From: Acarospora socialis
Taxonomy: Eukaryota; Ascomycota; Lecanoromycetes; Acarosporales; Acarosporaceae
NCBI GenBank assembly: GCA_025617375.2
Contig: JAMYGW020000006.1
Span: forward strand, 439,001-503,000
Reading direction: 5' to 3'
DNA length: 64,000 nt
Of this stretch, positions 11,467-20,708 are shown one piece after another. Position 1 is the stretch's first letter. Each line of letters opens with the position of its first letter. Under the pieces are notes generated by a model, which did not search any database, was not told the DNA's origin, and was given only the letters and a program-made list of their open reading frames with translations. The position numbers and the translations under genes are program-made.

Positions 11467-14265
11467 TCAACCAGCTTTGCCAAAATACTCGGACCCGTCG
11501 ATGCCCTGCATCTCCATCTCTAGCGAGTTCATGAGTTCGCTCTGTTGTTCTTGATTGAGGCTCTGCATTGCCTGTTCCGAGATATAAGGTGCGTGCAGAT
11601 ACTGGCTGTACTGCTCGCCGATCGAACCTAGATAATAGCTCGGATCATACATCGGTGCGGCCAGGGCCAGCATATTAGATGTTGCAGACGGAGAAGAGAA
11701 ATCTGGGTCCCAGTGTTGAAGGCCTAGCATGGTAGAAGGGAGGGAATTGTGGAACGAGTTAGGATCGAACGCGGGACCCTGAGACGTCGTCGTGAATTGG
11801 AAGGAAGGTTGCGGACGATACCGGTTATCTTGGAGGGGTTGTGGCATGGCAGGTGCTGATGCTGATGCTGGTACCATCTGTCGCATATATTGCACCGGAG
11901 ATTGGGTGGGGGAGATCTGATCTGAATATGCCGGATTTGAGTTGTTGTGGTCGATCACATACCCGAAAGGCGAGGGATGCTCAAGAGGGACCGTTGAATG
12001 GGCAGAGCCCGTCGCTACACTGGAAGGACTGGACATGGGAGGCGGTGTGGTGACATCTTGTGACGAGGCAGGCGAAGCTTTGTTGGATGGCGATGTCACA
12101 ACGTACGAAGTTTCGCTACTGCCATCGTAAACTTTGAGGCAGGCGGTCACAAGGTTGGTGTACAACTCCAGCGCCGAAGCAACACCGGGCCAACGTTCGG
12201 ACGCAAGACGGATGGCCTCGAGAACGGTATCGAGATGCTTTTGGACTTTCTCCCTAGGGTGCTCCTGACGGATTTCTGGGTACGAAAGCGACCATAGGAT
12301 TGTGTTCAGAGCCATGAAGAGTGACTGTGTGAAGATCCATGTCAAGTCCACGGACTTTGTTGCGATCTGGTTCCTCTGCATATAGACGTTGAACACAGAC
12401 GCATCGTAGCACAGTCGCGCGGCCCTAACGGATGGTTGGGGGACTTGAGGCGAGGGGCGAAAAAGTAGGACGATCATGGTGTTGTATCTCCCTTTGAACC
12501 TGTCGGTGCCAGCATTAGATCGGTTGCCGCAACATAAGGAGAGCCTGCGGTAATCACGCCTTGCAGGAAGCAATCAAGGGAGCCTCAAGCGGTTCAGATG
12601 GAAGTGAAGGGAATGACCATAACAACTGTGTATGCGAGTTGGTACATACCAGGTCTCGTTCAAGCCGCTTCCTTCATCATTCCTGGGACTTGACGCTTTC
12701 CAGTGCTCCAACTTGGCCTCCATAGTCACAAACCAAGGGTCTTGATCGTCTTTGGGCTCGTCTCTCTTACAGAGGTAGAGCTTCCTTCTCATCTCAGACT
12801 GGAGTAATCTCATTTTGAGGAAATGGATTGCAATGCGCTTCTTCATGGACGAAGGACTCCCTGGCAGCACACCTCTAGATGTAATATACTGATCGTCCAC
12901 AGTCTCAAAAAACTTCACATTGATGTGATCCGGAGTAGTACCAAAAGCATTAGGCCGTCCAAGACTGTGAGACAGACCGTACTCCATCGACGTGATTATC
13001 CAGAACAGTCTCCTACGCATGTCGACCTGGAGTGGGTCCAATTGGTTGCCAACTTCATCTTGCACAATCGTTTCTTCCTCTGTAATTCCAAGTTCCTGAG
13101 ACAGTCTTGTTGCCAGACCGACCACCCAATATGACGCGGTCCTTGTCGGAGTCACAAGCGAGTACTGCGCGATAAGAGCGCAGCACTGCAACGTACCAAG
13201 GTTCATGGGTTTGACTGCCCCCTCCAAGTACGACAGGGCTCCAAGATAAAAGCTGTCTGCAAGGCCTGCATATTGAGTGTCCATCTTCTGAATGCTGATT
13301 GCGATTACCATGCGCAAGATGAAGTTCTTGTACGGATCCGCAGACCCACTGTAGACGTCCTTGACGTCCTCTGCGAATGTCGGCTCATGCAGGGTGGGAA
13401 GCATGTATTGAGCTAGAATAGCATTAGTCGACGTATCCTCAGTCGGGCCTGCTTCGCAAACCTTTCTGGTTGAAGTTCTCGACGAGACTCTTGGTCAAGT
13501 CCAGGCTCGGTAAACTCGGGGCCACGACGGCGCTGATGTGAGGATAGATTTTCGATATCGGTTTCTTACTTTCCCGGGTAAAGCGGTCCTTGATCTCTTG
13601 GGCGATGGTATCTGGTACGACCTCTTTGATGCTCTTGGTATCGGTGTTCTGTTTTGCCATTTCCATCACCAGTCTTGTGATAGCTATACCACTTGACGGT
13701 CCCAAGAACTTGGATTCCTCATTCTCCTGGAAGCGTACCAGCCCGGCTCCACGTATCAGGACCTCTGCATCTGGCTCTTGACTGTTGTCTTCTTCGCGTC
13801 GAGCAAGTTCGGCCTGTAGAAAATGGGCCCTATTGCGGAGATGTATAACGTACGAGCGAGGTACGTTCTTGCCCTTTGCTGTGTCGAAATATTCACAGGG
13901 GGCATTGCTTCGCTCACATGGTGAGCAATGTGGAAGACCGGCATCGCATCTAGTTTTCCGCTGCACGGGCGTCAGCCGGGTCGGACAAGGAATATTCAAC
14001 GGTAGAATTGAGAAGCGAAATGGTATGGAAGAGAGTAGATGCTCTGTGTGGTGCGAGTGGAAGATAAGGCGGAGAAAAGGTTTACCTGGCGACACCTGCA
14101 GCAAGCAGTTAAAGTGTACGCAATCCTTCCCGTGGAAGCATGCTGGTTGCCGCGATTGCCCTCACGGTCGTTATTTTCACCATCACGGGCGTTCTCGAGA
14201 GCATCGCGGCCGCGCTGAGCGGCAACCAAGCTCTCGAGATTCTCTCTCCTCGACCTCGAGTCCAT
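11467..14265 (-). CDS. Zn2Cys6 transcription factor with fungal-specific regulatory domain (824 aa)
   Basis: Exons 14265-14086, 13960-13462, 13412-12650 and 12499-11467. The introns are 125, 49 and 150 bases; the second has a weak GTTTGC donor but a good CTAATG branch. ATG 14265-14263 sits in a CCCC context. The first splice joins the two halves of the zinc cluster, giving C-x2-C-x6-C-x6-C-x2-C-x6-C at about residues 54-83 (ACCRCRQ / RKTRCDAGLPHCSPC). A short basic linker and coiled-coil-like helix follow (HLRNRAHFLQAELARREE). The fungal_trans middle domain lies roughly at 230-500, with YWVVGLATRLSQELG and RRRLFWIITSMEYGLSHSLG. The last 250 residues are Ser/Pro/Gln-rich, as in activation domains. 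The class is certain; target genes are unknown. It is head-to-head with another Zn2Cys6 gene. Confidence 0.88.
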
Positions 14266-15493
14266 GGGGCAGCGAATGCGTGCAGCATCCGACTCGATCA
14301 GTCGTTGATGATGGTTGATATGATTGTAAACATAGTAGTGCTGCTTTCTGACGAATGAACAGCAGGAAGTGATACCCTAAGGTAAGGTTACGTGTCGCCG
14401 AGGATCGAGCCCGTCTAAAGACAGCAGCGGCTTGACGATGGTTTTAGCGGATCATGTTTCATCAAACATACCTCGACAAAAAGTGGCGAGAGCCTTCTTT
14501 TAATATATTAGAAAATGAATTATAGGATCCATGACGGATTAACCTTATCATTTTCTCAGGATACGGACACACACAGCGCTACAGTACTTCGTCACCGTCC
14601 TATGGAACATGGAAGGGGGCAATGGAATAAGCCGTTTGGTGTGCGTAAAGTATGTACCCTACATGTAAGTTAAGTATGTTACGCATCGGTCTCACCAAGC
14701 TTAAGCCATCCCCACATCGAAACCCCCACGTGATCCCTAAATTGACGTTAACTTACTCTTTACCTTAATACGATTAACCTTTGAAACGTTAGGGTAACGT
14801 TATCGTTATTCAGCCTTACCCCCGCTCCATTCCCATTCTTATCCTATTCTTTCTGCGCCAATCTAACACGGCCCTTTCCGGTCCGTTCCTCGGTCCAAGT
14901 AACTTACGGAGTAAGTCACCTCGACACATAACTTACACCGTGTCCCGCACAGCCTCCACCAGAACCATTCTTCCGCCTCCCCAGCCGTCCCCATCATGGT
15001 TCAGACATACTGCTCTCCCACGTCCCAAGAGCTTGGGAGCCGGTTCTGTTGCTAGATTAGTTAAGACGTCCGCCCCGGAAAGACCATGTATCTCGGCTTG
15101 GGGCGAGCGATCCGTAAAGTATATTAGGTACTGCATTTACGTGACGTTAAAAATCAATGCAGTACCAATACGCGGAGTAGGTAAGGTACCTAGGTAGGTA
15201 GCCTAGAACCTCGCAGTATCACCGTGTCTGTCTTCTGCAGGAGCAAACAGTTCGGCGATTCCGCAACTCTTCAAACCTCGTCACCGCTCTTCGCCATTGA
15301 CCGTTATCTCTTTCATTTCCTCCGTCCGGCTTGATTATCGCCCGGTTGATTCTTCTAGCTTATATGTTCTTTTCGGATCTATGGGTACGAGCGTGTCTGA
15401 CGTGCTGGCTCTAGAGACTGTCAATCTGGAAACCTGCGAGCCCAGTTGTCATGATTGCGAAAAGATTCCTATATTCGCAACCATACTTTGAAC
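14266..15493. promoter_or_regulatory. shared promoter region of the divergent Zn2Cys6 pair
   Basis: A 1.2 kb region between two divergent regulator genes. It contains a CACGTG E-box at 14727-14732, an inverted repeat ACTTAC-GGA-GTAAGT at 14902-14916, and many short words of the TTAACG / TAACTTAC / GGTAA type between 14,640 and 15,200, including a GGTACCTAGGTAGGTA cluster near 15,185. These could be binding sites, but no factor can be named from sequence alone. No ORF here is supported. Confidence 0.5.
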
Positions 15494-17566
15494 ATGACTA
15501 AATTCGAGAGCCTCGATGCACCACCGCTTCGTGTGAGTCGTCCGGTGTCAGCATGCTCGAGATGTCGTGGCGCCAAAGTCAGGTGCGATGGGAAGTTGCC
15601 CGCATGTGGGGCTTGCAAGAGGTTAGGGAGGGCCAACGAATGCTCCAGCGCGAATGATCTATCCGCGAAGGGCAAAGAGAGGAGTTATGTGGCCGCTCTC
15701 GAGTCGCAAGTGGAGAAGTTGGAGAAGAAACTTGCTCAGCAGGGGCAACGGAAAGCCTCGGTCACGATGCTCGATACCCAACTCTCGTTCGCTGTGAACG
15801 GTCCAGCAGATGGGATCGGACCAAACGGGACCCGTCGCTTCAGTGGTGGACGAGCCGCGCAGATGAAGGAGGCGTCAAATGTGGACGACTTGGTATCTGA
15901 TTTCGGGTTTCTGTACGTCTAAGCGGGCTCAGACAGAGTGGCTCACCCCTAACGATACAACTACAGTTCCATCAATGCTACCGCGAGAGATTTCTACGGC
16001 TTCTCCTCCGCCATGTCGTACGCACGACTGATATTGACAAGTGCAGCGGTCGAAGACATGCCTCAGTTCTCGACCAACGCACTTCCTCCGCGCTATTTGG
16101 CGACCCCCCTGATTCAGCGTTATTTGGACAAGGTCTTCATCCTCGTGCCGTGTTTGTCGGAGACAGCTCTCTTCGCATCGGTCAGTGCAGTGTATCAGGA
16201 TTCCGGTCGCCATGCAAGCCCGTTCGATCATTGGACGGTACGGATGGTGCTCGCCATAGCTCTATTATCACAATCTCGGCAGAGGGGCGACGCCAAATAT
16301 CAAGACGCCGTTCGCCATGTTGCCGCTGCACTTGAGAAGGCAGAAGGCGTTCTCCATCCTGGCTCGCTGTTTGGTATACAGGGCTTATTACTCCTTATCC
16401 AGATCGCGATGTTGGATCCTCATCATTTCAGTAGTTGGTATCTCATGGGCATGGCGTCTCGTGCGATGGTAGACTTGGGTCTGCACCAAGATCCTCCAGA
16501 GCATCTCCACACAAAGGAACTGGAATTCCGCCGTCGGATTTTCTACTGCGTGTACACTCTGGATAGGTCGGTACCCGATCTTCATCGAAGCTCAGAACAG
16601 AAACAAACTTGCTGAACTTTATTTACTAGGTCTATCGCTATGGTCAAAGAACGTGCACTGTCGTTCTCCGATGACTCCGCCAATGTTGCACTACCTTCTA
16701 CCCCAGCCACCTCGATTTCTTCAACGTCGAGTGGTAGAGACCAGCTCTTCCTTCAGCCTCTAGAGCCTGCAATATGTTTCTTCCGCATACGCCGTTTACA
16801 ATCAGCGTGGTATCACGAACTGTTCCTGTCCGGCCGTACAGTCTGGGCTGACCCAGAACCCTACCTCTGGAATGCGTGTCTGGATATGCGCAGATGGTTC
16901 GAAGATTTACCAGATTCGATAACGCACCCTATTCGAACGAAATTCGAATTGGAGGTGCTTTATAGCTATGTATATGTCCTTTCGCCGTCTCTCAAAATTC
17001 CCAACATCCCCTCGCTTGGGCATTCTCTCGTTTTCGAACATTCTATCGAGTATACAGCGAAGATGTTAGATGTCCTGCAAGACATGGACAAGTCTGCCAT
17101 ATATACCTTCCACGATATTCTACGCGTCTATTACGTGGGGAGGCGCTTCCGAGACGTGTTGTGGAATCACTTGGAGCAACTTCTCAATGGGGTGCTGTAC
17201 GAAACGTCTTACGCGCCCGCGGCCTTGCTGGCGCCCCTCATTGCGTCAAGTAGCAATCAGCAGAACAACACGGCCAGGGCTATTAAGTGTATCAATGGTG
17301 TGATCGACATTCTACACATCGTTGGCCAAAAGTCAGGCTTCATGGCACTGCGCGATAAGTTCAGCGCCGATTCTCGGCCTCTACTCGAAGAGCTCCACGC
17401 GCGACAGCATGGATTTCACTCTCCTTTGAGCTCCGGCTCACTTGGATACCGCAGGAGAACAGCAGCCGGGCCGGAGGTGGACATCGTTTCACATACTGGC
17501 GAGACTACAGGCAACCGAGGGCTCCAACCTACAGGCCCGAGGTCTCGGAGCTATCAAGGAGCTTGA
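15494..17566 (+). CDS. Zn2Cys6 transcription factor with fungal-specific regulatory domain (651 aa)
   Basis: Exons 15494-15912, 15967-16566 and 16630-17566; introns of 54 (GTACGT, CTAAC branch, ACAG) and 63 bases (GTCGGT donor, ACTAG). The start is the first in-frame ATG. The zinc cluster is C-x2-C-x6-C-x6-C-x2-C-x8-C at about residues 21-51 (ACSRCRGAKVRCDGKLPAC), followed by a leucine-heptad coiled coil (ALESQVEKLEKKLAQQ) for dimer formation. The fungal_trans domain covers about 160-400. The second splice restores the family's YTLDRSIAM helix, which supports the model. The C-terminus is basic and unstructured. No ligand or target can be assigned. Only the divergent partner gene on the left suggests context. 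Confidence 0.88.
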
Positions 17567-18059
17567 GGGTCAAAAGTTCTTCGGAGCGTCTTCATGTCAT
17601 AGGGTGTCTTGGGCCGCAAAGAGATTTGGATTTGAACCGAAGCGTTTCACTTCACCTGCATGTCACGAATTTCCCTTAAACTAAATTCCTCGATCTCCTG
17701 TCTGCCTTCGAGCACTTCCCTATCTCGGGAATGTCAGATCATGAAAATAATGCTGGAGTGCCCCTTATGTCTGAACGTCACAAGATCAACTATCTTCGTT
17801 TTGAAAATAGAGCTATTGAGTTCAGGAAAGGCTTTCTCTCTCTCTCTCTCATTCTTTATGAAGCGGTGAAGGATTGCTGCTCACCTATGAACCGATACCA
17901 AACTTTTTCAAATCTAACAAAGTGAGGAAGCTACCTAGTTCACTCCGGTTGAAGAAAGTACCTCTCGGGCCATGACGTAGGCGCTATTTTCAACCTGTTT
18001 GGGAAGCAATCAAGTGTTCAATATTTTAGGTAGGAGAGCAGCGTCGATCTGCCTAGCGT
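17567..18059. other. 3' flank of the regulator gene, no gene seen
   Basis: About 0.5 kb with no supported ORF. It contains a short CT microsatellite at about 17,839-17,853. It leads into the degenerate repeats of the transition zone. Confidence 0.5.
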
Positions 18060-18770
18060 GATTCTTCACGGCGGCTACGGGCCGGTCCCTGACCGTTAAG
18101 GCAGGGGCATATCAACCGCTTGGCATCAAGTCGAAGTCGATGATTGCGCGCACAACACCTTGGCACAGTGAAGATAGCCTGGTAGCACTGACTGCTTTGA
18201 AGAATAGCGACTGGGTCTTTGGACATAAGTGAAGGACATAGCGCAACAACCTGTTACTTCACGACTTGCGTGGAAAGATCAGTCTGGGTAAGGCAGGCTC
18301 AGATCAATGTGTTGGCATCAAGTCCAAGTTTACGCGCAATACAGGATTCTGGACGACTCGACTACTTTCAGAAGTAATGCAGCATATCGGGACGTGAGTT
18401 TGAGAACTTACTGCAAGAACATGTTGTGTACTTGGCTGCTGTGGAAAGATCAATTCGGGTAAGGCAGGGGCAGATCAAGTCTTGGCATCAAATTCAAGTT
18501 CATGTGCAATACTATCTAAGAACGGTTGGGAGAGTCTGATCGCCCCGGCTCCTTTGGGAGCATGAATGCATCTCTGGCTGTGAGCGAAGGGCTGGCCGCA
18601 GAAACTCTCCCTGTTCTCAGCTGTGGTGTGGAAGGATCAATACCGCGTCCGCCTGTCGACTGGCCGTGAGTGGTGGACGTCGTGCAAGAATCTTCAGTGT
18701 GATGGGCTGTGGTTGGAAGGATCAGTACCGTATCCACCTGCTAAAGTCGGAGGGTGTCACCCTGACTTGT
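18060..18770 (+). repeat. degenerate tandem repeats of about 170 bp
   Basis: A core TAAGGCAGG...TCAA...TTGGCATCAAGT recurs at 18097, 18289 and 18460. A GTGGAAAGATCA box precedes it at 18270 and 18441 (171 bp apart) and recurs as GTGGAAGGATCA at 18628 and as a close relative at about 18713. The first three units are the most alike; later ones are shortened. No reading frame is shared. The block sits directly upstream of the promoter at 18.88 kb, so it may be upstream regulatory DNA or a decayed satellite. Confidence 0.6.
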
Positions 18771-18877
18771 TCCTCTACGCTGCTAGCGTCTCCTACCAGA
18801 CGGAGTCAAGAAGTGCTCTTACCTCTTGCTCTACTACCAAGCGTGATCTTTGTGGTCGCCGTAGGAACCATAGGACC

Positions 18878-18932
18878 TATATAATCTCGCCATTTTCTTC
18901 TTTTCTCGTTCTTCTCTTCTTCTCTTTTTCAC
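18878..18932 (+). promoter_or_regulatory. TATA box and CT-rich core promoter
   Basis: TATATAAT at 18878-18885 is followed by an almost pure pyrimidine tract (about 18,890-18,930) and then CACATCACACC. A TATA box plus CT tract just before the start site is characteristic of strongly expressed filamentous-fungal genes. It faces the putative spliced gene starting at 19139, implying a 5' UTR of about 200 bases that also contains a 10-codon upstream ORF at 18950. Confidence 0.5.
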
Positions 18933-19138
18933 ATCACACCGTTTCTCATATGGCTTCCACACAGCCAACTTTGCTCCACTAGAAGCACACAACTTAATCA
19001 CATTTGAACACATACTTATTCTATCACAACCAACGCATACTCTCATCGTTCCTCAACACACATCTCTGCCTCTACCACAAATACTCAGGCTTCACCGATC
19101 GCACATCTCCTCGCGTCTTAGCATCGACCCGGCACGTC

Positions 19139-19873
19139 ATGAACTCCACACGCGTAAGTCTTCTACAGTGATACACTAACCCAATTTCCAACTGACATAG
19201 TTTCCCAACTATAGGACCACACATATCATCGACGCGTGTCAATCATCTTCACAACTTTCGCTCTCCTATCGGCTTCTTACCTATCCTCGGGCGCGTCCCA
19301 CTACAATCTTAATGTAAGTCTTATACGTACAAGCTCATGTTTTCTCTCACTCAATTCAGATTGTAGACGCGTCAATGGACCTTCGATGACACACACGCCA
19401 CCTCATCAGGGAGGCCGCTCTCCACAACTCCACGATCGGGTGGCCTCTCTGATGAGTCTCAACCACTGGACACCTCTCATTTCACGCCTCCTGGAAGAGA
19501 TCCAGGGCAGCTAACGCTCTAATGCTGCCCTGGATCTCTTCCAGGCACCAAACCAGAAACGCTCGCTGTTAGTAGGTCCCATCCCCAAACCTCATTCCCT
19601 CCCACTAAGACTCTGTTACAGATGCCACTCAACATACACAAACCTCACCAGGGAGATGGCCACTCCACGCCACGACATAGCCATCTCCCTGGTGAGGCAC
19701 TACGCCTCAACGCCTCCTGTGAGTATTTTCTATTCCAAGCATTGCTTGCCTCTGCTGACTCTGTTCTAGATGCGAACAAACATTCGCCAACCTCGCCAGG
19801 GAGATCCTCAACCCACACCATGTCGATCTCCCTGGCGAGGCACTCTCTCGAAAGCGACTTCACCGCACGATAG
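19139..19873 (+). CDS. putative small spliced gene with hairpin-bearing exons and a signal-like N-terminus
   Basis: Five exon-like segments have good intron borders: introns 19154-19214 (GTAAGT, CTAAC/CTGAC, ATAG), 19314-19366 (GTAAGT...TTGTAG), 19572-19621 (GTAGGT, CTAAG, ACAG) and 19719-19769 (GTGAGT, GCTGAC, CTAG). Exons 19139-19153, 19215-19313 and 19367-19522 give an open 89-residue frame. Skipping the third exon and using 19622-19718 plus 19770-19873 gives an open 104-residue frame. Both share the first 38 residues: a basic start (HRR) and a hydrophobic run (VSIIFTTFALLSASYL) resembling a signal peptide, then small residues. Third and later exons encode related Thr/Ser/Pro/Gly-Arg stretches (TSSGRPLST, TSPGRSST). 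No Cys, no recognised domain. It may instead be a non-coding hairpin transcript. The frame agreement over several introns is the main support. Confidence 0.38.
19402..19456 (+). repeat. hairpin H1, 15-bp stem in third exon
   Basis: Left arm 19402-19416 pairs with 19442-19456 over 15 positions with one G-U-type pair. The left arm begins CTCATCAGGGAGG and is related to the arms of H3 and H4, which suggests that the exons are duplicates. Confidence 0.85.
19491..19544 (+). repeat. hairpin H2, perfect 21-bp stem
   Basis: Arms 19491-19511 and 19524-19544 are perfect reverse complements with a 12-base loop. The left arm starts CTGGAAGAGATCC. The stop codon of the 89-residue reading lies in the loop (19520-19522). 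Confidence 0.95.
19643..19697 (+). repeat. hairpin H3, perfect 18-bp stem in fourth exon
   Basis: Arms 19643-19660 and 19680-19697 are perfect reverse complements (CCTCACCAGGGAGATGGC) around a 19-base loop. The hairpin lies wholly between a 3' and a 5' splice-like site. Confidence 0.95.
19791..19840 (+). repeat. hairpin H4, perfect 16-bp stem in fifth exon
   Basis: Arms 19791-19806 and 19825-19840 are perfect reverse complements (CCTCGCCAGGGAGATC) with an 18-base loop. The exon start (ATGCGAACAAACAT) resembles that of the previous exon, 148 bp upstream. Confidence 0.95.
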
Positions 19874-20708
19874 CCAGCTCGTCGCCGATATGGATCTCTT
19901 GGTTTGGGGTGTGGATCGGGTTTGTGCTGGCAAGGTTTGGGGTTTGTTTTGGCTTGTTGCGACGGCTTCCTGGGAGGGCACTTTCCGCTCGCATGCCCTC
20001 CCAGGAAGCCGTCGCAACCAAAGGCGTCTTCAGCCCCCGGGCTCGCCGCCCGGCTTTTGGCGAGCCTGGGGGCTGATCTTTGTTTCTCTGACTTTTTATC
20101 ATGTTCTCAGCCCCCAGGCTCACCCTGGAGCTGAGTGGTGAGCCTGGGGGCTGATCTTTGTTTCTCTGACTTTTTATCATGTTCTCAGTCCTCAGACTCA
20201 CCCTGGAGCTGAGTGGTGAGCCTGGGGGCTGATCTTTGTTTCTCTGACTTTTTATCATGTTCTCAGCCCCCAGGCTTGCCCTGAAGCTGAGTGACAAGTC
20301 TGAGGACTGATCTTTGTTTCTCTGACTTTTTATCATGTTCTCAGCCCTCAGACTCACTCTGGAGCTGAGTGGTGAGTCTGAGGGCTGATCTTTGTTTCTC
20401 TGACTTTTTATCATGTTCTCAGCCCCCAGACTCACTCTGGAGCTGAGTGGTGAGCCTGAGGGCTGATCTTTGTTTCTCTGACTTTTTATCATGTTCTCAG
20501 TTCCCAGACTCACCCTGAAGCTGAGTGGTGAGTCTGAAGGCTGATCTTTGTTTTTCTGACTTTTTATCATGTTCTCAGTTCTCAGACTTGCTCTGAAGCT
20601 GAGTGGTGAGCCTGAGGGCTGATCTTTGTTTCTCTGACTTTTTATCATGTTCTCAGTCCCCAGGCTCGCCCTGGAGCTGAGTGGTGAGCCTGGGGGCTGA
20701 TCTCTCAT
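19860..20708 (-). CDS. open frame of 26-residue repeats across the hairpin array (doubtful protein)
   Basis: Starts at ATG 20708-20706, 282 residues. Because the unit is 78 bp, the frame repeats every 26 residues (core SPLSSRVSLGAENMIKSQR) about eight times. The tail past the array is basic. Unit-to-unit changes alter amino acids freely (P/S, G/D, S/F, V/A), with no sign of protein constraint. The opposite strand has the promoter and splice signals. It is most simply a by-product of a repeat length divisible by three; a repeat protein cannot be excluded. Confidence 0.2.
   Translation of the reverse strand: MRDQPPGSPLSSRASLGTENMIKSQRNKDQPSGSPLSFRASLRTENMIKSQKNKDQPSDSPLSFRVSLGTENMIKSQRNKDQPSGSPLSSRVSLGAENMIKSQRNKDQPSDSPLSSRVSLRAENMIKSQRNKDQSSDLSLSFRASLGAENMIKSQRNKDQPPGSPLSSRVSLRTENMIKSQRNKDQPPGSPLSSRVSLGAENMIKSQRNKDQPPGSPKAGRRARGLKTPLVATASWEGMRAESALPGSRRNKPKQTPNLASTNPIHTPNQEIHIGDELAIVR
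19956..20018 (+). repeat. hairpin H5, perfect 25-bp stem
   Basis: Arms 19956-19980 and 19994-20018 are perfect reverse complements (start GTTGCGACGGCTTCC) with a 13-base loop. This is the longest perfect stem of the locus and its sequence is unrelated to its neighbours. Confidence 0.95.

Noticed and set aside
18623-18982. 119-codon plus-strand frame
   Set aside because: Crosses repeat units and the core promoter; there is no sign of coding constraint.
20341-20388. Compensatory base changes as proof of selected RNA structure
   Set aside because: Both arms carry the same CpC context, so one directed mutation process can produce matching changes without selection. Across units, pairs acceptable as G-U on the plus strand only modestly outnumber mismatches.
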